Part shown: positions 45,358 through 53,338 of the stretch, piece by piece | How positions within the stretch are numbered: position 1 is the first letter of the stretch | Layout of the letters: each line of letters opens with the position of its first letter | NCBI RefSeq assembly: GCF_943914565.1 | Contig: NZ_CALUCN010000008.1 | Coordinates: 1-64,000, forward strand | Direction: 5' to 3' | Source of the DNA: an uncultured Tessaracoccus sp. | GTDB taxonomy: Bacteria > Actinomycetota > Actinomycetes > Propionibacteriales > Propionibacteriaceae | DNA: 64,000 nucleotides | Position numbers and translations under genes: made by a program | Notes under the pieces: model-generated | Databases searched by the model: none | The model's input: only the letters and a program-made list of their open reading frames with translations | Told to the model about the DNA's origin: nothing

Positions 45358-46196
45358 TGGCCGCCCCCTTCCCGTCCGGCGCTCGCGTGGATGAGGCTCG
45401 CCATGCGCACGCCTTCTGAGTACGCGACGGGACCGACCTGGGACACCGGGAGCGTCTCATCGTCGACGCTCCACGACAGTTCCTCGGTGATCGCCAGCGC
45501 ATCGGGTGCGTCGGCGCCCAACCAGTACTGGGCAGTGACGTCGCGCCCGTCCTCGTGGACCCGCACGACGGCGAATCCACCCGAGACGCGTGCCCCGATC
45601 GCGCGGGCCCGGCTGGTGGCGAAGCGCAGCTCCTCGAACTGGGCGCCCGCCCAGTCGTCCAGGTGCTGCTCGTCGCCGGCGTCGTCAGGCTTGCGGAAGA
45701 CGGCGCGGAAGAGCTGGTCGAAGCGTTGGGTGATGCCCAACTCGACGGCGAAGGCCCGCAGGCCGTCGAGATCTGCCAAGCGAGCGGCATGCGGGATCAG
45801 CACCTCGTCGACCTCGATGCGCACGGTCTCGCCATCAGGGTCGACGATGCCCAGACCGTCGGCGTCGGCCGCGCGCAGGAAACCGGCCACGCGGTCGTCG
45901 GTGGTGCTGACCACCAGATCGGTGAGCCAGCTGCGCCACGCCTCGTCGGGCCAGACCTCCGCCAGGAGTCCCGTCGCGACGGGTTCGCCGCGCAGCAGCC
46001 AGCTCGTGACGGTTTCTCCGCACTCCCTGTCGTGGGCGTGAAGGAAACTGAGCAGCTGGTCGAGCTGCTCGTACTCAGCGGTTTCGCGCACCTTCGTCGG
46101 CACACTCGCGAGCTGCCGGCCCTCAGCGTTGCGCGCGACGATCGTGTCGTGCTCGATGCCGATCTCGTGGCCCGTCCCGACGGCGACCCAAGACAT
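45354..46196 (-). CDS. DUF4132-like protein, first gene of the MoxR cluster
   Basis: A 280-residue protein resembling the C-terminal DUF4132 region of YehI/MolR: EQLDQLLSFLHAHDREC, SWLLRGEPVATGLLAEVWPD, GFLRAADADGLGIVDPDG, and IPHAARLADLDGLRAFAVEL. E. coli YehI is over 1000 residues and also has a WGR domain, so this is a short form lacking that part. GAGGAGG lies 4 nt before the ATG. It opens a run of five genes each overlapping the next by 4 nt, implying fixed stoichiometry. Confidence 0.75.
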   Translation of the reverse strand: MSWVAVGTGHEIGIEHDTIVARNAEGRQLASVPTKVRETAEYEQLDQLLSFLHAHDRECGETVTSWLLRGEPVATGLLAEVWPDEAWRSWLTDLVVSTTDDRVAGFLRAADADGLGIVDPDGETVRIEVDEVLIPHAARLADLDGLRAFAVELGITQRFDQLFRAVFRKPDDAGDEQHLDDWAGAQFEELRFATSRARAIGARVSGGFAVVRVHEDGRDVTAQYWLGADAPDALAITEELSWSVDDETLPVSQVGPVAYSEGVRMASLIHASAGREGGGQ

Positions 46197-46243
46197 CTGC
46201 CCTCCTCATGGCTGTTCGAAGGGCACGCTAATGCATCGCGAGG

Positions 46244-46393
46244 TCAGGTCGGCGGGTTCTGCGGGCGGCCGTGGTCGTCGAGCAGCTGCACGGACCCCTC
46301 CGGATGACGTAGCAGGAACCCGATCGCGGCGGCGAGGCCGCCCCAGACGATCACGATGGCCAGGATCATCATCACGACGGCGGTGGTGCTCAT
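46244..46393 (-). CDS. metS: MetS-type small subunit of an NSS transporter
   Basis: A 49-residue protein: an N-terminal helix (MSTTAVVMMILAIVIVWGGL) followed by AAAIGFLLRHPEGS and a short polar tail. This is the methionine/alanine importer small subunit seen in Corynebacterium MetPS. Its ATG overlaps the stop of the large subunit (ATGA) and an AGGAGGAG ribosome site precedes it. It is presumably required for assembly or activity of the carrier. Confidence 0.85.
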   Translation of the reverse strand: MSTTAVVMMILAIVIVWGGLAAAIGFLLRHPEGSVQLLDDHGRPQNPPT

Positions 46394-48081
46394 CGCTCCT
46401 CCTCGGGGGCCGTGGGGGTGGTGGCGTGCCGGGGCGCGGGTGGCTCCGGCGGCAGGGAGCTGTTGTCGACGGTCGGGTCGGCCTTCGCCTCCTCGATGCG
46501 GCCGGCATCGACGAGCCGGTCGAGGATCGGGGAGGGCAAGAGGTCGCCGTCGGAGTCGACCTTGGCGGCGTTGGACTTGTCCGACCACGGCACGAGACTC
46601 ATCAGCACGGCCGCGACCACGAGGAGGCCGGCCATGCCCCAGCCGAAGACGTTCACGAACGACGCCGGCATGCCGCCGTAGCCGTCGGTGAGGACCTTCT
46701 GGATCTCACCGATCATGATGTAGCCCAGCACGACGGGGGCCAGGCCGCCCACGAGCAGCTGCCACAGGCGTCCGACCTTGAACGAGCTCGAGCGGTTGAG
46801 GTGGTTGCGCAGCGTCGGCAGCGCGGCGAAGCCGGCGGTGAGCGTGACGGCGGCGACGAGGGCGGCGGCGACGATGCCGAAGTTGTTCACGAACGCGTCC
46901 ATGACGTCGAGGAGGTGGAGCCCCGTCGTCGTCGGGAACAGCAGCAGCGACGCCAGCGCCATCGGCAGCCCGACGAGCAGCACCGCGGGGATGCGGCGCA
47001 GGCCCAGCTTGTCCTGGAAGGCCGCGATGATGACCTCGACGATCGAGATCATCGACGTGAACGCGGCGAACGTCAACGAGCCGAAGAACAGCACGCCGAT
47101 GACCTGGCCGAGGCCGCCGGCCTGGTTGATGATCGTCGGGAAGGCGACGAAGGCGAGGCCGATGCCGCCGCCGGCCACCTCGTCGATGGGCGTGTTGGTG
47201 GAGGTGGCCATGAACCCGAGCGCCGCGAACACGCCGATGCCGGCGAGGATCTCGAACGAGGAGTTCGCGAAGCCGACGACGAGGCCCGAGCCGGTGAGGT
47301 CCGTCTCCTTCTTCAGGTACGAGGCGTAGGTGAGCATGATGCCGAACGCCACGGACAGCGAGAAGAAGATCTGCCCGTAGGCGGCGACCCACACCGTCGA
47401 GTTGGTGAGCGCGCCCCAGTCGGGGGTGAAGAGGTTGTCGAGGCCGAGCGACGCGCCGGGCAGCGTCACGGCGATGATGACGAGCGCGACGAACATCACG
47501 ACGAGGATCGGCATGAACACCACCGACGTGCCGGCGATGCCCTTCTGCACGCCGAGCGCGAGCACGCCGACGACGGCCACCCAGACCAGCACGAGTGGGA
47601 TCAGCACGCCGGGGACGAAGTCGAAGCCCAGGTGCGCCTCGGCGCCGGGGACCGACTGCGTGTAGTCGGTCGCGAAGAACGTGCCCGGGTCGTCACTCCA
47701 GCCCTTGGTGAAGGACAACAGGAAGTAGCGCACCGCCCACGCGAGGATGACCGCGTAGTAGATGCCGATGATGAAGCTGATGAACACCTGCCACCAGCCG
47801 ATCGGTTCGGTGAGGCGGTGCAGACGGCGGAACGACAGCGGGGCCGACGCGCGGTAGCGGTGGCCGATCGCGTAGTCGAGGAACAGCAGCGGGATGCCGG
47901 CCGTGAGCAGCGCCACGACGTAGGGGATGATGAAGGCGCCCCCGCCGTTGGAGTAGGCGACGTAGGGGAAACGCCAGATGTTGCCGAGGCCGACGGCGGA
48001 GCCGATCGCGGCGAGGATGAATGCGGTGCGCCCTGAGAACGCGCCGCGTTCGGCGCGAGCGCCTGCTGCAGGTTCAGACAT
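46390..48081 (-). CDS. metP: Sodium-dependent amino acid transporter (NSS family, MetP type)
   Basis: A 563-residue carrier with about twelve helices. TM1 has AAIGSAVGLGNIWRFPY, the NSS sodium/substrate signature, and GGGAFIIPY follows. TM6-7 has the unwound FFSLSVAFGIMLTYASY. A polar C-terminal tail (residues 510-563) is Pro/Glu-rich. Pairing with the 49-residue MetS protein supports methionine or alanine import coupled to Na+. GGAGG lies 5 nt before the ATG. Confidence 0.9.
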   Translation of the reverse strand: MSEPAAGARAERGAFSGRTAFILAAIGSAVGLGNIWRFPYVAYSNGGGAFIIPYVVALLTAGIPLLFLDYAIGHRYRASAPLSFRRLHRLTEPIGWWQVFISFIIGIYYAVILAWAVRYFLLSFTKGWSDDPGTFFATDYTQSVPGAEAHLGFDFVPGVLIPLVLVWVAVVGVLALGVQKGIAGTSVVFMPILVVMFVALVIIAVTLPGASLGLDNLFTPDWGALTNSTVWVAAYGQIFFSLSVAFGIMLTYASYLKKETDLTGSGLVVGFANSSFEILAGIGVFAALGFMATSTNTPIDEVAGGGIGLAFVAFPTIINQAGGLGQVIGVLFFGSLTFAAFTSMISIVEVIIAAFQDKLGLRRIPAVLLVGLPMALASLLLFPTTTGLHLLDVMDAFVNNFGIVAAALVAAVTLTAGFAALPTLRNHLNRSSSFKVGRLWQLLVGGLAPVVLGYIMIGEIQKVLTDGYGGMPASFVNVFGWGMAGLLVVAAVLMSLVPWSDKSNAAKVDSDGDLLPSPILDRLVDAGRIEEAKADPTVDNSSLPPEPPAPRHATTPTAPEEER

Positions 48082-48153
48082 GGTCCCTCCGAGGTTCGAT
48101 GGCCGGAGGCTAGTGCGACGGCCACCATGCGAGACTCTCATCTCACCTCTCGG

Positions 48154-48212
48154 ACGACGTCGGGTGGGGTCCCGAGAACGACGTCGGGTGGGGTCCCGAG
48201 AACGACGTCGGG
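48154..48212. repeat. 24-bp direct repeat, two and a half copies
   Basis: ACGACGTCGGGTGGGG plus TCCCGAGA occurs at 48154-48177 and 48178-48201, and the first 11 bases recur from 48202, running into the tRNA-Ser terminator. Confidence 0.75.
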
Positions 48213-48239
48213 CCCCCGTCGTGGTCGACGAGGGCCCGA
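48208..48239 (-). terminator. Terminator of tRNA-Ser
   Basis: TCGGGCCC pairs with GGGCCCGA and, inside, CGTCG pairs with CGACG around a 4-nt loop. It lies just past the CCA end of the tRNA. Confidence 0.55.
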
Positions 48240-48241
48240 GC

Positions 48242-48329
48242 TGGCGGAGGATACGAGATTCGAACTCGTGAGGGCGTGAACCCAACCCGCTTTCCAAGCG
48301 AGCGCCATAGGCCTCTAGGCGAATCCTCC
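48242..48329 (-). tRNA. tRNA-Ser(GGA)
   Basis: Acceptor GGAGGAT pairs with ATCCTCC, the anticodon stem CTCGC/GCGGG encloses TTGGAAA (anticodon GGA), and a long variable arm precedes the T-arm ACGAG-TTCGAAT-CTCGT. This is a class II serine tRNA. Discriminator G is at 48245 and CCA is encoded at 48244-48242. Confidence 0.95.
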
Positions 48330-48580
48330 AAGGGAGTACCTTACCGGGTCGCCCGTTGGGCGGCCAAGTCCAGTGGACGGCGCCCCGCCGGGGCCGGGGC
48401 GCCGGGTGCGTGGCGAGGGGTGTGTGGCGCCGGACGTCGGGGTACGGCGCCGGGGTCGAGCGCTCGCGCGCGGGGTGGGCCACCGTCGGGGTGGGCGGGC
48501 CCTGGACCGCGGGGCCGGGGCGCCCGCTCCACCGGCCGGCCCGCTCGCTCCGCCGGCCCGCTCCGCCGGCCCCTTCCGTG

Positions 48581-48654
48581 GCACGAAACGCCGTGTGATC
48601 GGCTTGAGAGGGTGGAAATGGGGGCTGCGATCGGAGTTTGACGGCGTTTCGTGC
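48581..48654. repeat. 74-nt inverted-repeat element, copy 4
   Basis: Perfect ends GCACGAAACGCCG (48581-48593) and CGGCGTTTCGTGC (48642-48654). The interior TGTGATCGGCTTGAGAGGG and a final GGAGTTTGA align without gaps to copy 5. Confidence 0.85.
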
Positions 48655-48767
48655 TCGTCCTTGGGCGCCGCGGGAAGCGGCCATGCGGCTTCGGCTGACG
48701 TGCGGCGCGTGCCCAAGGTCGGGGTGCGGCGCGGGGTGGGTCACCGTCGGGGGTGGCTCGCTTGAGT

Positions 48768-48818
48768 GACGCATATGGGGAGGCCTTCGCATATGTGCAA
48801 GGCCTCCCCATATGCGTC
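48768..48818. repeat. Perfect 20-bp-arm palindrome with CATATG motifs
   Basis: GACGCATATGGGGAGGCCTT (48768-48787) is exactly complementary to 48799-48818, with an 11-nt loop cgcatatgtgc. CATATG occurs three times. No T-run follows, so it is not a standard terminator. Confidence 0.85.
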
Positions 48819-48957
48819 CGCCAAGACGGGTCGCGCGGTGCAAGGCCTGTGTGCCAGAGTCCGCCCGGGGCGTCGCGCGGCATCGGGGGTGGTGTTTGGG
48901 GTGGGCCCCCGTCGGGGCCGGCTCTCTCTGGTGCGACGTGGGGGGGCGGCCCCGGTG

Positions 48958-49031
48958 GCACGAAACGCCGTGTGATTGGGTTTGGAGGGTGGGAAAGGGG
49001 GCTGTGGGCGGGGTTTGACGGCGTTTCGTGC
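48958..49031. repeat. 74-nt inverted-repeat element, copy 5
   Basis: Ends GCACGAAACGCCG (48958-48970) and CGGCGTTTCGTGC (49019-49031). The interior (TGTGATTGGGTTTGGAGGG and GGGGTTTGA) is the closest relative of copy 4. Both are in the same orientation 377 bp apart. Confidence 0.85.
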
Positions 49032-49048
49032 TCGGCCCTGGGTGAGGT

Positions 49049-49120
49049 GGCATGTGCGCGGCCAGGGGCGGCGGCATGTGCGCGGCCAAGGGCGGCGGCG
49101 CGTGCCCGGCCGGGGTGCGG
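49049..49120. repeat. Three tandem 24-bp repeats
   Basis: GGCATGTGCGCGGCCA plus GGGGCGGC repeats at 49049, 49073 and, more diverged, 49097. It lies between 74-nt copy 5 and the AEC gene. Confidence 0.65.
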
Positions 49121-49216
49121 GGGCTGGAGCCGGGCCCGCATCGTCGAACGGCGGACCCCGCCCCGCGTCGCCACCGGCACCAGGACTAAGGTCAGCTCGG
49201 GTTGAAGGAGGCGACC

Positions 49217-50179
49217 GTGCTGCACGTGCTGTCGGGGATCGTACCGATCGTGCTCGTCGTCACCCTCGGCACACTGCTCACCAAGCTGGGCATGTTCTCG
49301 CGCGACGACATCGCGGCACTGTCGCGGTTCGTGGTGAAGGTCGCGCTGCCGCTGCTCATCTTCGTCAACGTCTCGGGTCGCCCCGTCACCGACCTCCTCC
49401 AGCCGACGTACCTGCTCACCTACGCCGGCATCGCCGCGCTCATGTACGCCGTGGCCCGCCTCCGGGCGTGGGCGACGGGCGGCAGCCGGGTGCGGGCGGC
49501 GTTCCTCGGCATGGGGATGTCGGGCACGAACAACGGGTTCATGGGTTTTCCGATGCTGCTCATCCTCGTGCCAGAGTGGGCGGGGGCGGCCGTGGGCATG
49601 TCGATGGTGGTGGACAGCGCGTTCATCATCCCGCTGGGCCTGTTCCTCGCCGACCACGCCGCGAGCACCGGCACCCCGCGCGAGCGCCTCCTGCGCACCG
49701 CCCGCCACGTCTTCCTCCATCCGATGGTGATCGCGATCGTCCTCGCGCTCAGCATGACCGCCGTCGGGCTCCACCTCCCCGGCCCGATCGCCCGCACCGT
49801 CGACCTCCTGGCCGTGACCTCGTCGGGGGTGGCGCTGTTCGCGATCGGCGGGTTCATCGCCAGCGGGCACGTCCGCGGGGCGGTCGTCGACGTGGTGGCC
49901 GGCGCGGTCGGCAAGCTGGTGGTCGCGCCGTTGCTGGTGATCGCGTTCGCCCGGGCGCTGCCGGCGCTGGGCGTGCCGGCGCTGCCGACGCCGCTGCTGG
50001 TCTCGCTCGTGCTGCTGTGCTCGCTGCCGACGTTCTCGATCATGCCGAGCCTCGCCGACGCCCACGGGGAGGCCGACTTCGCCAGCGCGTCGGTGATGGT
50101 GCAGACCGTCGCGTCGTTCGTCACGATCTCCGGGTGGCTGCTGGTGCTGGAGTGGCTGGGCTGGCTGCCGGCCCTGTAG
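49217..50179 (+). CDS. AEC-family (auxin efflux carrier-like) transporter
   Basis: A 320-residue protein with about ten transmembrane helices in two inverted halves. The central GMSGTNNGFMGFPMLL matches the N-x-x-F-x-G-hydrophobic substrate region of the AEC/BART superfamily, and the late CSLPTFSIMPSLADAHG is its counterpart. The GTG at 49217 has AAGGAGG 5 nt upstream; a longer frame from TTG 49202 would start inside the ribosome site. Substrates of bacterial members include malate and other organic acids; none can be assigned here. Confidence 0.85.
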   Translation: MLHVLSGIVPIVLVVTLGTLLTKLGMFSRDDIAALSRFVVKVALPLLIFVNVSGRPVTDLLQPTYLLTYAGIAALMYAVARLRAWATGGSRVRAAFLGMGMSGTNNGFMGFPMLLILVPEWAGAAVGMSMVVDSAFIIPLGLFLADHAASTGTPRERLLRTARHVFLHPMVIAIVLALSMTAVGLHLPGPIARTVDLLAVTSSGVALFAIGGFIASGHVRGAVVDVVAGAVGKLVVAPLLVIAFARALPALGVPALPTPLLVSLVLLCSLPTFSIMPSLADAHGEADFASASVMVQTVASFVTISGWLLVLEWLGWLPAL

Positions 50180-50199
50180 GAATGTGCGACGATGCGGGC

Positions 50200-50802
50200 A
50201 TGCGGTTCGATGGAGTGCACCTGATCGTCGACTACGGCGGCGTCGTCTGCCACCCTGCCCCCGACGACACGTTCGACCGGTTCGCCGAGGCCGCGGGCGC
50301 GGAGCCCGGGCCCGTGCGCGAGCGCTACTGGGCCCACCGCGACGCCTACGACCGGGGCGCGAGCGCCGACGAGTTCTGGCGCGCCGTGCTGGACCGCGAC
50401 GAGGTCCCGGCCGACGTCGTCGAGGCGCTGAGCCAGATCGACGTCGAGTCCTGGTCGCACCTGCAGGACGGCACCGTGGCACTGCTCCGCCGCTGCCACG
50501 ACGAGGGGGCGACCATCACGGTCCTCTCCAACGCCCCACACGACATGGGTGCCCACGTCCGCTCCCTGCCAGCGCTGCAGGAGGTCGCGGGGGACGTGCT
50601 CATCAGCAGCGCGTTGGGCTGTGCCAAACCGGACCCGGAGATCTTCCGGCTCGCGAAGGGGCGCGCACCCGCCGCCCGACTCCACGTGATGATCGACGAC
50701 CGCGAGCCCAACGTCGAGGCGGCGGCGAAGGAGGGGATCGAGCCGGTCGTGTTCCAGTCCCCGACGCAGCTCGGGGCGGCGCTGGACGCGCTGGTTGGGT
50801 GA
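50200..50802 (+). CDS. HAD-superfamily hydrolase
   Basis: A 200-residue HAD protein of the epoxide-hydrolase N-terminal/YihX type. Motif I is DYGGVVCHP, with Gly in place of the usual acid/base Asp; motif II is VLSNAPHD; Lys lies in CAKPDPEIF; and motif IV is MIDDREPNVEAA. The helical cap between motifs I and II contains YDRGASADEFWRAVL. It begins 20 nt after the AEC gene and probably shares its transcript. Substrate unknown. Confidence 0.85.
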   Translation: MRFDGVHLIVDYGGVVCHPAPDDTFDRFAEAAGAEPGPVRERYWAHRDAYDRGASADEFWRAVLDRDEVPADVVEALSQIDVESWSHLQDGTVALLRRCHDEGATITVLSNAPHDMGAHVRSLPALQEVAGDVLISSALGCAKPDPEIFRLAKGRAPAARLHVMIDDREPNVEAAAKEGIEPVVFQSPTQLGAALDALVG

Positions 50803-50829
50803 GCCCCCGGCCGATGCGCTAGGCTGGAC

Positions 50830-50924
50830 GTCGGTTCCTCGCGCGGCGGTACCTCGCCCAACTCCCCCAGGGTCGGAAGGCAGCAAGGGTAAGTGAGCTC
50901 TTCCGGGTGCGCGGGGAACCCTTT
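50830..50924 (+). ncRNA. ffs: Signal recognition particle RNA, small bacterial type
   Basis: GGTTCCTCGCGC (50833-50844) pairs with GCGCGGGGAACC (50909-50920), enclosing the conserved SRP domain with GGTCGGAAGGCAGCAAGGGT (GGAA-type tetraloop and the asymmetric loop bound by Ffh) and AGGG/CTCT helices. A -10-like TAGGCT is at 50820-50825. It directly precedes dnaX, a conserved order in actinobacteria. Confidence 0.93.
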
Positions 50925-50993
50925 ACGTTTCCCCGGGGCCGAGCCGCGACGCTGGGCCAGAGGCTGTCAGTGGGGTGCAATAGGGTGGGCCAC

Positions 50994-53279
50994 GTGGACG
51001 ACGTGTACGACGAGGACGAGCACTCGCTGTTCGAGGAGCCGGTCACCCAGGAGGGGCCCGGGCTCTTCGACGACGGGGCGCCCGACGAGGAGCCGATCAC
51101 CCAGGACGGTCCCGGCCTGTTCGACGACGAGGCCGAGGCGACGCAGGTGGCGCCACCCCCGTCGCGGCTGGGCGACGGCCCACGCCCGGAGGCCCCCGAC
51201 GCGCCGCTCGCCCTGTACCGCCGCTACCGGCCGGACACGTTCGCCGATGTGATCGGCCAGGACCACGTGACCGTGCCGCTCCAGCGGGCGCTGTCCAACA
51301 ACAAGGTGGGGCACGCCTACCTGTTCTCGGGTCCGCGCGGCTGCGGCAAGACCACGTCGGCGCGCATCCTCGCGCGCTGCCTCAACTGCGAGCAGGGTCC
51401 CACCGCGACGCCGTGCGGGACGTGCCAGTCGTGCATCGACCTCGCGCGCGGGGGCCCGGGCTCGATCGACGTCATCGAGATCGACGCAGCCAGCCACGGC
51501 GGCGTCGACGACGCGCGGGACCTGCGCGAACGCGCGTTCTTCGCCCCCGTGGCGAGCCGCTACAAGATCTACATCGTCGACGAGGCCCACATGGTCACCG
51601 CGGCCGGTTTCAACGCGCTGCTGAAGCTCGTCGAGGAGCCGCCGCCGCACGCGAAGTTCATCTTCGCCACCACCGAGCCCGAGAAGGTCATCGGCACCAT
51701 CCGCTCGCGCACGCACCACTACCCGTTCCGGCTCGTGCCGCCGAAGGTGCTCGTCACCTACCTGCAGGAGATCTGCGAGGCCGAGGGCGTACAGGTCGAC
51801 CCGATGGTGTTGCCGCTCGTCGTGCGGGCCGGCGGCGGGTCGGTGCGTGACTCCCTCTCGGTGCTCGACCAGCTCCTGGGGGGCGCCGGCGAGGACGGCG
51901 TCGAGTACGAGCTCGCCGCGTCGCTGCTCGGGTACACGCCCGAGTCGCTGCTCGACGACATCGTCGACGCGTTCGCGGCCGGCGACTCCTCCGCGGTGTT
52001 CCGCACGATCGACCGCGTGATCGAGGTGGGACAGGACCCCCGTCGGTTCGCGGAGGACCTCCTCAGACGACTGCGCGACCTCGTCATCATCGCCGCGGTC
52101 CCCACCGCGCTCGAGGACGGCATCCGCGAGGTGTCCGACGACCAGGCCGAACGCCTGAAGACCCAGGCTTCCGGGCTCGGCGCCGGCGAGCTCACCCGCG
52201 CCGCCGAGGTGATCGCGACGGGGCTCACTGAGATGCGCGGCACGACGGCGCCCAGGCTCCACCTCGAGCTGATGTGCGCGCGGGTGCTGCTGCCCGCCGC
52301 CGACCTCGACGAGCGCGGCCTCCACGCCCGCATGGACCGCCTCGAGCGGCGCGTGGGCATGATGGGCGAGCCGCCCGCGGCCGACGACGCCCCGGCGCTG
52401 CCACAGCAGACCCGGGCGGCGGTGCCGGCCAACGAGCCGCACGCCCACGCGACGGCAGCGCGCCCCCAGCCCGATCCCCGGCTGCGCGAGCCCCGGGCGC
52501 AGGAGCAGCGCCCGGCGGGCGCCCCGGCCCAGCAGCGGCCGGCGGGTGCTGCACCGGGTCAGCAACGTCCCGCGGGCGAGCCCCCGATGCGGCAGCGGCC
52601 TGCCGGTGACCCGCCCCAGCAACGCCCGGCGGGTGCCGCGCCCGGCCAGCAGCGCCCGGCCGGTGCGGCGCCGGGAGGGCAGCATCCGGCTGGCACCCCG
52701 CCGCAGCAGGCGCCCGGGCCACGGCCCGAGCCGACGCCGCCCAGCGGGGCCGAACCACCGTCGGGGCCATCCGGCGGCCGCGCGCACCAGCTCACCACCG
52801 AGGAGATGCGCCGGGCCTGGCCCGCGGTGCTCGAGGAGGTCAAGGGGCGACGCAAGTTCACCTACATGCTGCTGAGCGGCAACGCGCAGGTCTCCGAGGT
52901 GCGCGACGGGATGCTCGTGCTCGCGTTCTCCAACCCCGGCGCGCGCGACAACTTCAGCCACGGCGGCTCGCTCGACCTCCTCGTCGACGCGATCATCGAG
53001 GTGCTCGGCGTGGAGCTGCGGGTGCAGGGCGTCGTCGGCGAGCCGGCCACGCAGCCGGAGCCAGGGGGACAGCGCCCCGCGGGCAGGCCTGCCCGGGCCG
53101 AGGAGTCGCGGCGGGCCGAACCACCGTCGGGGCCGCCGCCGGCGCCGGAGCCGGACTATTCGCAGTTCTCCGCCGACGACGAGGCCTTCGACGGGGTGCA
53201 CAACGCCGAGGAGCTGCTCGGCCGCGAGCTGGGCGCCGAGATCATCTCGGTCGAGGAGGACGGGGCTCGTGACGAGTGA
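50994..53279 (+). CDS. dnaX: DNA polymerase III subunits gamma and tau
   Basis: A 761-residue clamp-loader ATPase: Walker A GPRGCGKTT, a zinc-binding Cys cluster (CLNCEQ and CGTCQSC), the DEXX motif VDEAHMVT, sensor 1 FATTEPEK and the SRC-type motif RDSLSVLDQL. Residues 1-65 form an acidic extension with a duplicated PGLFDD unit. A Pro/Gln/Arg-rich linker with repeated RPAG (about 500-590) precedes a C-terminal tau-type domain. The GTG at 50994 is the best start; others further downstream are possible because the extension is not conserved. Confidence 0.93.
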   Translation: MDDVYDEDEHSLFEEPVTQEGPGLFDDGAPDEEPITQDGPGLFDDEAEATQVAPPPSRLGDGPRPEAPDAPLALYRRYRPDTFADVIGQDHVTVPLQRALSNNKVGHAYLFSGPRGCGKTTSARILARCLNCEQGPTATPCGTCQSCIDLARGGPGSIDVIEIDAASHGGVDDARDLRERAFFAPVASRYKIYIVDEAHMVTAAGFNALLKLVEEPPPHAKFIFATTEPEKVIGTIRSRTHHYPFRLVPPKVLVTYLQEICEAEGVQVDPMVLPLVVRAGGGSVRDSLSVLDQLLGGAGEDGVEYELAASLLGYTPESLLDDIVDAFAAGDSSAVFRTIDRVIEVGQDPRRFAEDLLRRLRDLVIIAAVPTALEDGIREVSDDQAERLKTQASGLGAGELTRAAEVIATGLTEMRGTTAPRLHLELMCARVLLPAADLDERGLHARMDRLERRVGMMGEPPAADDAPALPQQTRAAVPANEPHAHATAARPQPDPRLREPRAQEQRPAGAPAQQRPAGAAPGQQRPAGEPPMRQRPAGDPPQQRPAGAAPGQQRPAGAAPGGQHPAGTPPQQAPGPRPEPTPPSGAEPPSGPSGGRAHQLTTEEMRRAWPAVLEEVKGRRKFTYMLLSGNAQVSEVRDGMLVLAFSNPGARDNFSHGGSLDLLVDAIIEVLGVELRVQGVVGEPATQPEPGGQRPAGRPARAEESRRAEPPSGPPPAPEPDYSQFSADDEAFDGVHNAEELLGRELGAEIISVEEDGARDE

Positions 53280-53338
53280 GCACCGGGGATGTCGGTGCGT
53301 CCGCATACACTGGTGCCACGTCGAGGAAAGGAAGATGG

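Larger units (their letters stand above)
48330..49216. other. Gene-free region with four kinds of repeat
   Basis: About 890 bp of mainly GC-rich DNA. It contains two 74-nt elements (48581-48654, 48958-49031), a perfect 20-bp-arm hairpin (48768-48818), a 24-bp tandem repeat (49049-49120), and two GGGGTGGG-YCACCGTCGGGG stretches near 48475 and 48735. No gene is supported. The promoter for the AEC gene must lie at the right end but is not obvious. Confidence 0.6.

Noticed and set aside
48581..49031. 74-nt elements as ordinary Rho-independent terminators
   Set aside because: Loops of 48 nt, no T-run, and paired copies inside a long gene-free region.
50994..53279. Programmed frameshift producing gamma from dnaX
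   Set aside because: No A-rich slippery heptamer with a downstream stem was seen; the C-terminal domain is in frame.
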